A DNA stretch of 64,000 nucleotides from Candidatus Berkiella aquae (lineage in GTDB: Bacteria; Pseudomonadota; Gammaproteobacteria; Berkiellales; Berkiellaceae), in the NCBI RefSeq assembly GCF_001431295.2, contig NZ_LKAJ02000002.1, positions 1 to 64,000 of the forward strand. The letters are read 5' to 3'. A program made the position numbers and the translations under genes. The notes beneath the pieces were generated by a model, which was not told the origin of the DNA, did not search any database, and was given only the letters and a program-made list of their open reading frames with translations. Below are positions 1-9,598 of the stretch, piece after piece (positions within the stretch are counted from its first letter, which is position 1; the number at the start of each line of letters is the position of its first letter).

Positions 1-2439
1 ATGATAAAGTGGCAAGGTTTTTTTGAAAAACCCTCTCAATTTTCTCCATTCGAGCATATATTACATGAAGAGTTGCCTTACGATGCCTATGATGAGGAAC
101 ATCAGCTTTTTTATAACAAGGATACCATCAGTTTCTGTATTGAAAGTAATCCATTAACAGGAGCTAATGAAGAAGTACTTAAGTTGATTAACAATCTTTT
201 GGTGACGGGATTTCCGGAAGGTTGTATTTTGCAGGTACATTTGTTTGCATCGCCTAAAATAGGGCCTATTTTAGATAAATGGAACCAATCTCGTCTCAAT
301 AGTAATCCTATATTTGAGTATTTGACTAAAGCCCGAATTGGGCATTTAACACAATCTGCATACAAAAGTTTGTTAACCGATGAGTCGGTATTATTGAGAG
401 ATTTCAGATTGTATTTTTCAGTGATATTTGACAAAGGGGATACCGAAAAATCTTTAAGAGAGATCCTCATCGTGCGCGAACAGCTGCTAAGCGCACTCAG
501 AACCTTAGGTGTGCCTTACAAGATTGTGCAAGTGGAAGAATTTATTGCGTTGATGCGAGAATGGATTGCCCCAAATGATAAAATAGATGTTGAGAAAGTC
601 ATTTGGAATCCAAATGACACACTTAATGCTCAAATCAGCGGCCAACCTAAACCCATTGATATCAGATCAAATTTCTTACAAATTGGAGAGGAATTTGAGA
701 TCCGACCCTTAGTGGTCGAGCAATACCCACAACAATGGCCCTTGTGGGGAATGCAAAGCTTAATAGGCGATTTATTCCATATCAATCAAAGCTTATGCAG
801 CCCATTTTACTTTTCATTTTCGTTATATTTTCCATCTCAAACAAGGCAAAGAGATAGGGCAACACTCAAAAGTACTCGATGGCGCAGGCTTCATGAAAGT
901 CCAATTCGCCGGTTTTTGCCGATCACAGGGTATGTTACCCAGGAATGGGAAAATGTAAACCGAAAGGTTGCATTGGGAGAGAAATTCATTTGGGTGATGC
1001 ATTCCTTGGTTTTATATTGCAAACGTGGGGAGGGTGAGCGTGCAGTCCATGCGGCTGAAAATCTATTTTCTCTAAATGGCTGGAAATTAAAACCAACACT
1101 CTATACGACTTTGCCTGTTTGGCTAGCAAGTCTTCCGATGAGCTTAAACAAAGAATGGCTTGAAGCTATGCATGGTCTTGGTTTCGCTAAAACGATGTTA
1201 CATTCTTCTGCATCACAATTATTACCCATTATTGCTGAATCTAAAGGAACCCCTGATCCTAGACTTCTTCTTGTAGGCAGGAGGGGACAGCTATTTGGTT
1301 GGGATCCCTTTCATAATGAGAAAGCAGGAGGAAATTTTAATATCTGCGTCGTAGGTAAGCCAGGAAGTGGTAAATCAGTTGTGATGCAAGAGTTACAACT
1401 CTCTATTTTAGCAAGCGGTGGCCGGGTGTGGGTAATTGATATTGGGCGCTCAGCACAGAAAACATGCGAACTGGTTGGGGGGCAGTTAATTGATTTTGCC
1501 CCTAATTCCCAAATATGCATCAACCCCTTTAGCGATCTTGAATCGTTAACGGAAGATGATTTAAAAATGCTGAAACCCTTGATTACCAATATGGCTCTTA
1601 AAAAGCGTGATGCCACTGATATTGAGGATAGCTTCATCGAAGAGGCAATCACATCTGTCTGGAATGATTACGGCTCTAATACGACGATTACCCTTATAGC
1701 CCATTGGCTTGAAAGCCAAAGCGAAGATCTAGTGGCTAAGGAATTGGGTCGCATGCTTTACCCCTATACCTCACAAGGAATGTATGGCCGCTTATGGAAT
1801 GGTAAAAATACTATCAACTTTGATAACCCCTATGTGTTGCTTGAGCTAGACAATCTTGAAAGTACTAAAGATTTGCAGACAGTCGTTTTATTGGCTTATT
1901 TGCATCGAGTCAGCAATGCCCTATTTTTGGGCGATAGAAACCAACGCAAGATGTGTGTCATGGATGAAGTCTGGGCGTTACTCAATGGTTGTCGAGTTAC
2001 GGAGTTTATTCAAGCTTTTGCACGTCGAGCTCGCAAGCATAATGGCAGCATTATGTTGGGCACCCAAGACATTAGCGATTTTTTCAGCAGTCAAGCGGGG
2101 GAGATCTCATTTAGGATCTCAGACTGGCTGATTATGTTGCAACAAAAAGGTGAGTCTATCGATAGGTTTATCGAAAAGGGGCAGAAAAAGGTCGATGCTT
2201 ACCAAGAAAAATTGATGAAGTCTTTAAGAACGGTAAACGGTCGTTATTCAGAAATGATGATCTGTGGTGATAATTGGTATGCAGTTGGTAGGTTATTTTT
2301 AGATCCTTTCTCGCAAATACTGTATTCCTCTAAAGCGCAAGAATATCAAGCCGTCCATGACTTGCGTGAAAAAGGTTATTCGTTACCAGAGGCTATTGCA
2401 TTGGTCGCTAAAGAGGTGCAGCGTGGAAAAGGCAACTAA
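1..2439 (+). CDS. traC: TraC, F-type T4SS ATPase
   Basis: This is the cytoplasmic VirB4-class ATPase that powers pilus assembly and DNA transfer in F-type conjugation. The 812-aa product has a Walker A (GKPGSGKS, residues 452-459) and a Walker B (CVMDE, acidic pair D655/E656). The N-terminal stretch around residues 25-60 (LPYDAYDEE, then PLTGANEE) matches the TraC family. F TraC is about 875 aa, so this one is slightly short. The ATG is the first base of the window, so an upstream start cannot be excluded. It opens the visible part of the tra operon. The genes expected before it (traA, L, E, K, B, V) would lie to the left, outside the window. Confidence 0.93.
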   Translation: MIKWQGFFEKPSQFSPFEHILHEELPYDAYDEEHQLFYNKDTISFCIESNPLTGANEEVLKLINNLLVTGFPEGCILQVHLFASPKIGPILDKWNQSRLNSNPIFEYLTKARIGHLTQSAYKSLLTDESVLLRDFRLYFSVIFDKGDTEKSLREILIVREQLLSALRTLGVPYKIVQVEEFIALMREWIAPNDKIDVEKVIWNPNDTLNAQISGQPKPIDIRSNFLQIGEEFEIRPLVVEQYPQQWPLWGMQSLIGDLFHINQSLCSPFYFSFSLYFPSQTRQRDRATLKSTRWRRLHESPIRRFLPITGYVTQEWENVNRKVALGEKFIWVMHSLVLYCKRGEGERAVHAAENLFSLNGWKLKPTLYTTLPVWLASLPMSLNKEWLEAMHGLGFAKTMLHSSASQLLPIIAESKGTPDPRLLLVGRRGQLFGWDPFHNEKAGGNFNICVVGKPGSGKSVVMQELQLSILASGGRVWVIDIGRSAQKTCELVGGQLIDFAPNSQICINPFSDLESLTEDDLKMLKPLITNMALKKRDATDIEDSFIEEAITSVWNDYGSNTTITLIAHWLESQSEDLVAKELGRMLYPYTSQGMYGRLWNGKNTINFDNPYVLLELDNLESTKDLQTVVLLAYLHRVSNALFLGDRNQRKMCVMDEVWALLNGCRVTEFIQAFARRARKHNGSIMLGTQDISDFFSSQAGEISFRISDWLIMLQQKGESIDRFIEKGQKKVDAYQEKLMKSLRTVNGRYSEMMICGDNWYAVGRLFLDPFSQILYSSKAQEYQAVHDLREKGYSLPEAIALVAKEVQRGKGN

Positions 2440-2773
2440 GTTAATTTGTCTTTTGTTTTTGCAATGTTTGGTTACCGTTAGCATTCTTTCTTTGTATCAC
2501 TTTAAAAATATTCCGCCCACAAATGAAATCATTGTTATTGATTTTAAAAAGGTAATGAAAGAAGGATTGTCACAGATAGCTGAGCAAGAATTAAACGAAG
2601 AAGGTCAAAAACAGGCATTGAATCAATTTTCGATAAAGTTTCGCAAGGCATTGCAGTCTTTATCTAGTGACTCTGGTAAAACAATATTCATTAAAGAAGT
2701 GGTTCTAGAAGGTGCAAGGGATGAGACCGATAACGTGCTGGCTGAACTATTTAGAAACTCGGCAAATGAATAA
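2423..2773 (+). CDS. trbI: TrbI-like F-type transfer protein
   Basis: The gene encodes a small inner-membrane protein of 116 aa with one N-terminal membrane segment and a periplasmic, charged, helix-prone remainder. Its position directly after traC and its size match TrbI of F (about 128 aa), which influences pilus extension and retraction. I chose the GTG at 2423 because a GAGGT ribosome-binding site sits about 6 bases upstream, inside the end of traC. An ATG in the same frame at 2357 lies deep in traC and lacks such a site. The traC stop overlaps this gene by a few codons, so translation is probably coupled. Confidence 0.75.
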   Translation: MEKATKLICLLFLQCLVTVSILSLYHFKNIPPTNEIIVIDFKKVMKEGLSQIAEQELNEEGQKQALNQFSIKFRKALQSLSSDSGKTIFIKEVVLEGARDETDNVLAELFRNSANE

Positions 2774-3236
2774 CATAGTAAAGTTTATGTCTAAATCTAA
2801 GTTTTTAATAGTATGTTTAATAGTAGGAGTTATTCTTCCTTTTAGGTTTACCATTACTGATTCAGTCACACCCAGAATATTTTATCTGTCATATTCTGGA
2901 GTTACAAAAAAGGGCGATTATATTCTCTTTAAAAGAAAGCACGACAATATAAGTAAATTCTCCTGGATTAAAGAAAGCATTAAACAAGTGACAGGGGTAT
3001 CCGGAGATACGGTTGAAGAGCGAAAGGGTGAATATTTTATCAATGGTCAATCAATGGGCATGGCAAAGCCGTTTAATGGCAAAGGGCAACTATTAGTTAA
3101 GGGCGCAACGGGTGTTATTCCAAAAGGTTATCTTTATGTGCATGGAACGGGAAAGAATTCTTTGGATTCTCGATATGAAGCGATGGGTTGGATCCATGAA
3201 AACAGTGTTATTGCTCGTGCTATCCCTATTTGGTAG
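2766..3236 (+). CDS. S26-family signal peptidase of the transfer operon (TrhF/TraF type)
   Basis: The product is 156 aa with one membrane anchor (about residues 12-30). It is predicted to be a conjugation-specific leader peptidase that processes prepilin or other transfer substrates. The S26 dyad is visible: Ser33 in the S-x-x-P context (SVTP) and Lys73 in KQVTGVSGD, which corresponds to KRxxGxPGD of LepB. The C-terminal DSRY box follows. F itself lacks this gene, but many F-like systems of the R27/SXT type carry a TrhF-like peptidase between trbI and traW. The start overlaps the end of trbI by 8 bases. Confidence 0.8.
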   Translation: MNNIVKFMSKSKFLIVCLIVGVILPFRFTITDSVTPRIFYLSYSGVTKKGDYILFKRKHDNISKFSWIKESIKQVTGVSGDTVEERKGEYFINGQSMGMAKPFNGKGQLLVKGATGVIPKGYLYVHGTGKNSLDSRYEAMGWIHENSVIARAIPIW

Positions 3237-3816
3237 TCAATGTGTAATGGCTAAAGTCTTGGGTGTGCATGGTAAGACCTATCCTATTGGGGAGCAAGAT
3301 CTGGTACAGGTGATTGAGGGTAAGCTGAGCACAATGCAAAAAAATGGAAAAATTAGTGAATTAGAGAAAACAGTAAAAGCGCGGGCTCAAGCCGCTACTG
3401 AAAGACCTGTGCCGGTGGCAGGTGTTTCTAAAACGGTTTCAGAGCGAAAGTTTTTCTTTAATCCTTCAATTACTGTTGCAGAGAATTTATATGACCACCA
3501 AGGCCAATTAATACATCAAAAGGGGAGTATTTTGAATCCATTAGATCAAGTAAGCCTGACAAAACCCATTTTGATGATTGATGGTGATGACAGCAGCCAA
3601 ATTGAATGGGCGCTTCTTCAAGAAAAAACCATTGGTACGGCCACTTTGATTTTAATAAAGGGGCCTATTATGGCCCTAAGAAAGAAGCTTGATCGCGAAA
3701 TATTCTTTGATCAACAGGGTCTTATCTGTAATCGTTTTTTGATTAAACAAGTTCCTGCAAGAATTCAGCAACAAGGGAAGCAGCTTTTGATTGAAGAGTT
3801 GCAGGTTACTATATGA
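3196..3816 (+). CDS. traW: TraW, periplasmic F-type assembly protein
   Basis: The gene encodes a 206-aa exported protein that begins with a clear signal peptide (MKTVLLLVLSLFGSQCVMA). The mature part carries the TraW features: an N-terminal GVHGKTYPIGEQDL segment and a central FFFNPSITVAENL segment. TraW works with TraU and TrbC in the periplasm during pilus assembly and mating-pair formation. F TraW is 210 aa, so the length fits. The ATG at 3196 lies inside the preceding peptidase gene, and the 3' end overlaps traU as ATGA. The W-U-TrbC order is that of F. Confidence 0.88.
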   Translation: MKTVLLLVLSLFGSQCVMAKVLGVHGKTYPIGEQDLVQVIEGKLSTMQKNGKISELEKTVKARAQAATERPVPVAGVSKTVSERKFFFNPSITVAENLYDHQGQLIHQKGSILNPLDQVSLTKPILMIDGDDSSQIEWALLQEKTIGTATLILIKGPIMALRKKLDREIFFDQQGLICNRFLIKQVPARIQQQGKQLLIEELQVTI

Positions 3817-4814
3817 AAGCTTTTATTGGATTGCTGCTCATTATTTGGCAAAGCGTCGCAGTTGCTGGAAATTTATGCCAGGGAAAATTTTTGAATCCTA
3901 TCACTGATGTATGCTGGAAATGCTTTTTCCCAATTGAGCTTGGACAACTAACATTGGTTGATGCCTCACCCAAAGCTGTGCCAGAAGTTTCTAAAAAGGA
4001 TTTACCTAACGCTATTTGTGCTTGTCCTGGCTTACCCCCCAAGGTAGGCATTTCATTTAGCTTTTGGGAGCCTTTGCGATTAGTAGAAGTGGCTAGGCAG
4101 CCCTTTTGCTTTTCAAGTCTAGGCGGCCTTCAGATTGCTTCTGGTTTATCGGGACAGGGTGGGGCGGTTGATGCAACTGAGTCCGGTGAGAATACCAGCT
4201 TTTACCATGTTCATTATTACGTTTACCCGCTTTTATATTGGTTAGAGATCCTTGAGGAGTCATCAGGCTGTGTTTCTAAAGAATCTTTCGACTTAGCTTA
4301 TTTATCAGAAGTTGACCCTACCTGGAACGACGATGAATTATCAGCCATTTTGAACCCTGAAGTTTTGCTTTATGCCAATCCAATAGCCCAGATTGCTTGT
4401 GCTGCAGATTGTGCAAAATCATCTACCGGTTTGGGATTTGACGCTTTGTATTGGTGTAGTGGTTGCCAAGGTAGTGTTTTCCCATTAACTGGTCATGTAG
4501 GAGCTCACGTGAATGGTGTTCAAGCAAGTCTGCTCTTGACTAGTCGAGTACTTTTTAGAATGCATAGAACGGGAGCCCTTCGAGGAAGCATGGGTCAAAA
4601 AGCTCTTTGTCATACTTTCTATCAGCCAATTTGGCGCAAGGCTCAATATCGTACTCAGATGGTTTATCCCATCCCCGGTATGAGTAAAGAGCCTTTTCCT
4701 TGTAATCCCGTGGGTAGGAGCTCTGTACCATGGGAAGCTGGTCGAGAATTTCCTGTTAAAGGAGAAAATTTCACATACCTTATTTGGCGAAAAAGGAGTT
4801 GCTGCCTTGGTTAA
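3813..4814 (+). CDS. traU: TraU, F-type DNA transfer protein
   Basis: This 333-aa exported, cysteine-rich protein closely matches the F TraU length (330 aa). The signal peptide (MKAFIGLLLIIWQSVAVAG) is followed by the family-typical stretch CQGKFLNPITDVCWKCFFPI. Many paired cysteines imply disulphides made by the DsbC/TrbB-like partners of the operon. TraU is needed mainly for DNA transfer rather than for pilus building. It overlaps traW by four bases (ATGA) and the following trbC by eight. Confidence 0.93.
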   Translation: MKAFIGLLLIIWQSVAVAGNLCQGKFLNPITDVCWKCFFPIELGQLTLVDASPKAVPEVSKKDLPNAICACPGLPPKVGISFSFWEPLRLVEVARQPFCFSSLGGLQIASGLSGQGGAVDATESGENTSFYHVHYYVYPLLYWLEILEESSGCVSKESFDLAYLSEVDPTWNDDELSAILNPEVLLYANPIAQIACAADCAKSSTGLGFDALYWCSGCQGSVFPLTGHVGAHVNGVQASLLLTSRVLFRMHRTGALRGSMGQKALCHTFYQPIWRKAQYRTQMVYPIPGMSKEPFPCNPVGRSSVPWEAGREFPVKGENFTYLIWRKRSCCLG

Positions 4815-5337
4815 CAAGAAAATGTTGTTTTTATTACTTTTTGGCGTTCAGTCGTTAGGATTTTGTGCCAATCCTTCTCAAGTATGTACGGCTCATTCCG
4901 AGTGCACCAATGAAGAAAGTGTTGAAGAAGTTGAGAAAAAATCAGATCTTTTCATATTCGTTTCCTTGGAAATGCCAAAAGATTCGCTTTTACAATGGTC
5001 AGAGCAAGCTAACAAAGCAGGTGGAGTTTTAGTATTGCGCGGATTGAAAAATAATTCATTGCCGCAAACTTTAGCCCTTACTAACAACTTGTGGGGAGCT
5101 AAAGCCAGAAATGTCATAATTGATCCCAACGCTTTTGAGCGATTCGCTATCAAATCTGTTCCTGCTGTGCTCATAACCAATCAAGCGCTTCAACCTTGCA
5201 CCAAAGAAGCTTGTCCAATTCCCGCTCATGACGTGATTTATGGTGATGTTGGGTTGGGTTACTCCTTAAACAAGATCAAGGAGCAGGGGGAGATGAACAA
5301 CCTAACTCAAAATTACCTAAAACGGTTAAATAGATGA
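4807..5337 (+). CDS. trbC: TrbC-family F-type assembly protein
   Basis: The product is 176 aa with a signal peptide and a TrbC domain (about residues 45-150: LFIFVSLEMPKDSLLQW, then a thioredoxin-like core ending near VPAVL). TrbC forms a periplasmic complex with TraW in pilus assembly. I take the TTG at 4807 as the start because AGGAG (4794-4798) lies eight bases before it. The in-frame ATG at 4822 would be too far from that site. F TrbC is 212 aa, so this is a shorter version. The stop overlaps the traN start (ATGA). Confidence 0.85.
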   Translation: MVNKKMLFLLLFGVQSLGFCANPSQVCTAHSECTNEESVEEVEKKSDLFIFVSLEMPKDSLLQWSEQANKAGGVLVLRGLKNNSLPQTLALTNNLWGAKARNVIIDPNAFERFAIKSVPAVLITNQALQPCTKEACPIPAHDVIYGDVGLGYSLNKIKEQGEMNNLTQNYLKRLNR

Positions 5338-7331
5338 AATGGATTGTGTTCATGATAGCTAATTTACTTGCGACAACATCATTTTGTGCAGAGAAGCAAC
5401 ACGATCCATGGATAGATTCCTTTCAACAGGCTACTCAAGATCCTTTGTTTATGGCCAATCTGGGACAAGAAGAAATCGTAGTTGAGCTCATGCAACAAGA
5501 AGATCCTAATAATTCACTTTTTGGGCAAGCAAGGGCACAAGGATTAGTGACTAAAGCATCTGAACGACTTAATGGAGAAGCTGCAAATCAGTATTTAGAT
5601 CAGGTTGGTACTTCAAATGGTCAAATAAATCAAGAGAAAAGAAGGTTAGATGCAGGTACGGAAGTAAATTTGAGTCACAGCATTGGCGAAATGTTGAAAG
5701 ATGGTTTTCTGAATGGCCAAAAGATAACACTGAATCCGAATGAACCCATTTTGCTACATGCAAAAAGGCTGCAAAACGGTTTAGACGCTAATGAAGGGGA
5801 AGGTGTTCTACCCGTTGATAATTACACTTATGAAGAGTATGTTTGCCACGAAAATGTACACAATTTCACTGAAAAAGTAAAAGAAAGCTTGCAAATTGAG
5901 TTTGAGGAAGCTTATGAAAGAAAGCAGGATATATCCCTGTATGCTGCTGCCCATAATGAATTTTCGGTTACTATAACGACAAATTTACTAAGCGGAGAAA
6001 TCACATCTACTGGAAATGGTCAAAATGCTCTTCATCCTGCTTCAAGAGTTGAAAAACCGCTAGGGAAGATTGCCCAAGGTTCAATTGTCGAGTTTAAAAG
6101 AAGAATTCCTTATGAATTTTGGAATGGTCAAACAGAATCGGTGCAAGTGAGTTTAGGCACTGAGCCGTCTCAAAGCAACGGGTATCAATATTCTTTTGGT
6201 TTAACCCAAACAAATTGTAACAAAAAGAACAAAGCACTGTGTCACCAATATCGGGGTATGTACCATAATTGGGAGGCCACTATTTTTATGGCTCCTATAA
6301 TCACCGGGGAGCAGTGGGTTGGCTCTGAAAAGTTGCAGCCCTTTATAAATAAAGGTCTATGTAAACAAATAGAAAGTCGTTGCCTTGGCATGCCAGAAAG
6401 TCGTTCCTTTGGAAAAGGGGCGCTGGCTTTGTCTGTAAAAAGGGATTGTTGGGAAAGGGAAACAACGTATCAGTGTGTATTGGGTGGGCAACATCAATAC
6501 GGCTGCGAACAATACCGAACTAGGGGATGTGAACAAACGGATGCGGTTTGCAAAGAGACTAAAAATAATATTTGTACATTGTATGAGCAACGTTATCGCT
6601 GCCCAATCAGCAATAAGTCCGTATTGATAGATGCCAAAATTGATCTTGAAGAGCTTAGCAAGGATGGCTATCAGCTTAGCTTTGAAAAAAATAATGACTT
6701 TGGAGAGGCGCTGAGTGCCTTAAGCTTAGCTACTAATTTTGCTAAAGAACAAGTGACGGAGGATGGGCTACAAGGTGCATTCTTTGGTGGCCAAGCGGGC
6801 GAATGCGAAATCCTACCCAAACAGTGTTGCGCTCAAAAAGGGGTAATTAAGAAGCTGTTTGGGTGTTCAGAAGAAGAAGAGGCGCTGGCCCCTAAAGTGC
6901 AAAATGGTGCCTGCCATTTGATTGAGGAAACCAAAAAAGGGATCTTCCATCAAAAAAAGCGGCACTATTGCTGTTTTAACACAAAGCTTGCAAGAGTGGT
7001 TCAAGTTGGAGCTAGGGCGCAATTGGGTATTGATTTTGGCAATGGTGAAGCCCCTAATTGTAGGGCTTTATCTGTCGCGGAAATTCAAAGGGTAGATTGG
7101 AGCGGGGTTGATTTTAGCGAAATTGCTCAAGATTTTGCTAAAAAAGCGCAACAAACAAAAATAACCGATGCATTCAAGTTGCAGTCTTTAAATTCAGTAA
7201 AATCTAATCATGAAGTTGCGACAAAAGGGCTTATGATTGGGATCAATTCAAAAATTGATGAAGTTAAAAAGCAAGCTCCAAATGCAAATGATTACTATCA
7301 AGAGCAACTGCAAGGTAAGCGGCATGGCTAA
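5334..7331 (+). CDS. traN: TraN, outer-membrane mating-pair stabilisation protein
   Basis: This 665-aa cysteine-rich exported protein fits TraN (602 aa in F), the outer-membrane adhesin that stabilises mating pairs. After a signal peptide (residues 1-19) come a long variable region and a C-terminal half dense in cysteines, for example CLGMPESRSFGKGALALS and then C-rich pairs up to CCAQKG near residue 500. TraN recognises recipient surface receptors, so the variable middle part probably sets host preference. I cannot identify the receptor type. It overlaps trbC by four bases and the traF start by eight. Confidence 0.88.
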   Translation: MKWIVFMIANLLATTSFCAEKQHDPWIDSFQQATQDPLFMANLGQEEIVVELMQQEDPNNSLFGQARAQGLVTKASERLNGEAANQYLDQVGTSNGQINQEKRRLDAGTEVNLSHSIGEMLKDGFLNGQKITLNPNEPILLHAKRLQNGLDANEGEGVLPVDNYTYEEYVCHENVHNFTEKVKESLQIEFEEAYERKQDISLYAAAHNEFSVTITTNLLSGEITSTGNGQNALHPASRVEKPLGKIAQGSIVEFKRRIPYEFWNGQTESVQVSLGTEPSQSNGYQYSFGLTQTNCNKKNKALCHQYRGMYHNWEATIFMAPIITGEQWVGSEKLQPFINKGLCKQIESRCLGMPESRSFGKGALALSVKRDCWERETTYQCVLGGQHQYGCEQYRTRGCEQTDAVCKETKNNICTLYEQRYRCPISNKSVLIDAKIDLEELSKDGYQLSFEKNNDFGEALSALSLATNFAKEQVTEDGLQGAFFGGQAGECEILPKQCCAQKGVIKKLFGCSEEEEALAPKVQNGACHLIEETKKGIFHQKKRHYCCFNTKLARVVQVGARAQLGIDFGNGEAPNCRALSVAEIQRVDWSGVDFSEIAQDFAKKAQQTKITDAFKLQSLNSVKSNHEVATKGLMIGINSKIDEVKKQAPNANDYYQEQLQGKRHG

Positions 7332-8115
7332 AGCAACCTTAAAAATAATGCTTATCTTGCTGACCTTCTATTCCACTTACATTGAAGCCTCTTGGCGGGA
7401 TGATCATGAGCGAGGTTGGCACTGGTATGAAAGAGATGAGGAAGAAAATGAGAAAAAAATAGAAGAAATCCATATAAATTCTACACCTGTAATGTCTTAT
7501 GCCGATAAACTTAAAAAATACCGTGAAGATGGGGAAGAATTAAGGGCAAAAGCGGTAATGGAAAGAACTCCAGAAAGTGTAAGGGCTTTAATGACTTGGG
7601 AAAAATCAATGTGGAATAATGCTGAGGCCTTTGGTTCGATGTGGCAAGCCGTATTGAGAGAGAATCCTGAATTTGATTACTCTGTTACACATCCAACCTC
7701 ACAATACTCCAGACATTTATATTTAGATGAGCAAAAGAAAAAGGTTAAGCTTGCGATTGATGCTTTAAAGAAAAAATATGGTTTGGTGTTTTTTTTCAAG
7801 GAAAACTGCGCTTATTGCCATGCAATGGCACCAATCGTTGCTTCTATGGCTTCTCGCCATGGTTTTATCTTGCATGGCATTAGCCTAGATGGAAGTAAAC
7901 TAAGCGAGATACCTGTTTCCTCGACAGATAATGGTTTAAGTCAGCGTTTTAATGTGACTATGGTTCCAGCCATCTATGCTGTGGATCCTAAATCAGGAGA
8001 GTATTTCCCTATTGCAACTGGCGCTATTAGTGAACAAGAGATTGAGGAAAGGATTTTTCAAATATCTGAATACCAATCAAGTTTAGGTGAACAAGGTAAA
8101 AGACATGCGCCATAA
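7324..8115 (+). CDS. traF: TraF-like thioredoxin-fold pilus assembly protein
   Basis: The product is 263 aa with a signal peptide ending near IEASW and a C-terminal thioredoxin-like domain (about residues 145-255). A CAYC motif is present at C162-C165 in the context FKENCAYCHAMAP. F TraF lacks an active CXXC, whereas this one retains it and could act as a periplasmic disulphide enzyme for the many cysteines of TraU, TraN and TraH. No separate trbB is seen in the operon, which would fit TraF doing that job (inference). I chose the ATG at 7324 over longer frames because the signal peptide begins there. Confidence 0.85.
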   Translation: MAKATLKIMLILLTFYSTYIEASWRDDHERGWHWYERDEEENEKKIEEIHINSTPVMSYADKLKKYREDGEELRAKAVMERTPESVRALMTWEKSMWNNAEAFGSMWQAVLRENPEFDYSVTHPTSQYSRHLYLDEQKKKVKLAIDALKKKYGLVFFFKENCAYCHAMAPIVASMASRHGFILHGISLDGSKLSEIPVSSTDNGLSQRFNVTMVPAIYAVDPKSGEYFPIATGAISEQEIEERIFQISEYQSSLGEQGKRHAP

Positions 8116-9595
8116 ACTTATCCAGTTTTTTTTATTAATCGTAAGTCCTGCCTTGATGGCCGAAGATATTTCCAGTCACATGAATCAATTTGTTCAATCA
8201 GGGGGGGTATCAGTTAATGTCACCGAAGCCTCTGCATTTAAAGGGCAAGCAGCAGGTGGTTATACTTTAGGCTCAGTGAGCTTAAGACATCCAACACGCA
8301 GTTACACTCCTATCATGGCTCAAGCCCCTGGCATGCGCATGGGGTGCGGTGGTATTGACCTATTTACTGGTTCTTTTTCTTATATTAGCTCTGACGAATT
8401 GAAAAGAGCCTTCAGAAATATTGGTACTTCAATGGGAACTTATGGCGTGATGATTGCCTTGGAAAGTGCTTGTCCAATGTGTAAAAAGCAAGTAGATCAA
8501 TTGCATAGAATGGCCAATGAAATTAATCGGTTTAATATTAACTCTTGTGAAACTGCCGCTGGTATCGTAGGGGGCTTATGGCCAAGAACCGAGACAGCGC
8601 AGCGCCATGTCTGTACTACGGCGGGTGGGCCAGGGGGACTTTTTAACGATTTTGCAGCAGCCAAGCAAAAATGTGGTTCAGGAGGCGAATCGCAACGAGT
8701 TTTTGATGAGATCAGGCAAGCTAGTCAGAAAAAGAATAATAATCAATCATTATCTGAGCGTGAACGTAAGCTAGCTTCATTTGAAGATATGCTTTTGGAT
8801 AAAGGTAACTTGGCTTGGATGATTTTAACTAAGACAGGTTTTACGAAGGAACATGGGCAACCATTGACTGAAATGGTCATGTCTTTGTCAGGAAGTTTAA
8901 TTTTAGATAATTCAAATGATACGAATGTATGGCGTTTATTGCCCTCTAAGGCGGGAGATGAAGCTCTCTTAAATACATTGCTGTATGGGGAAATTAAGAG
9001 TGCTAATAAATTGGATGGAAAAGCAGCAGCTCAATCATTGGATGCAAAGGTTTATCATTGCGACACTTCTGAATTGTATGGTTGTTTAAACCCAAATTTA
9101 GTTAATTTTAGGATTAATCACCCTCAATCTTGGGTGGGGCGCATTCAAGAAACACTTAGATCGATTCAAGACAAAGCAAGGTTGGATCAAGAATTAACAG
9201 CTCAAGAAAAAGATTTAATAAGTAGCGCAAAATTCCCTTTATTTCGTGCAATTAATGTTCAAAGCGCCTATTCTTTTGCTAGGGATGTTGTTAATTTAAG
9301 TGATTATGCTGAAATCTTGGCGCTTGATATTCTAGAAGAGTATTTAGAAGATTTATTAGATGTCGTAAAATTTGGGAGCCATCGTATTCAAGCCGATGCT
9401 GAAACACTGAAGGAATTTCAGGCGGGAATTGCAGAAGCTAGGGGTATGATCCGTTACTTTCGATCCAATAATCAAAAGAAAATTACTCAGGCACATGATA
9501 TGGTTCGTAGGGTACAGTTTTTAGAGCAACAACTCGTTGGTGAATTCGACGCAGATATGTTAAGAACCATAGATTATACTTCAGGAAGGAGGTAA
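8105..9595 (+). CDS. traH: TraH, F-type pilus assembly protein
   Basis: This 496-aa exported protein matches TraH (458 aa in F), an outer-membrane-associated component needed for pilus assembly with TraF. The signal peptide (MRHKLIQFFLLIVSPALMA) is followed by the conserved stretch RMGCGGIDLFTGSFSYIS near residue 80 and cysteine motifs such as CPMCKKQV. The start ATG at 8105 lies within the end of traF. The next gene begins three bases after the stop, behind a very strong ribosome-binding site. Confidence 0.93.
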   Translation: MRHKLIQFFLLIVSPALMAEDISSHMNQFVQSGGVSVNVTEASAFKGQAAGGYTLGSVSLRHPTRSYTPIMAQAPGMRMGCGGIDLFTGSFSYISSDELKRAFRNIGTSMGTYGVMIALESACPMCKKQVDQLHRMANEINRFNINSCETAAGIVGGLWPRTETAQRHVCTTAGGPGGLFNDFAAAKQKCGSGGESQRVFDEIRQASQKKNNNQSLSERERKLASFEDMLLDKGNLAWMILTKTGFTKEHGQPLTEMVMSLSGSLILDNSNDTNVWRLLPSKAGDEALLNTLLYGEIKSANKLDGKAAAQSLDAKVYHCDTSELYGCLNPNLVNFRINHPQSWVGRIQETLRSIQDKARLDQELTAQEKDLISSAKFPLFRAINVQSAYSFARDVVNLSDYAEILALDILEEYLEDLLDVVKFGSHRIQADAETLKEFQAGIAEARGMIRYFRSNNQKKITQAHDMVRRVQFLEQQLVGEFDADMLRTIDYTSGRR

Positions 9596-9598
9596 ATT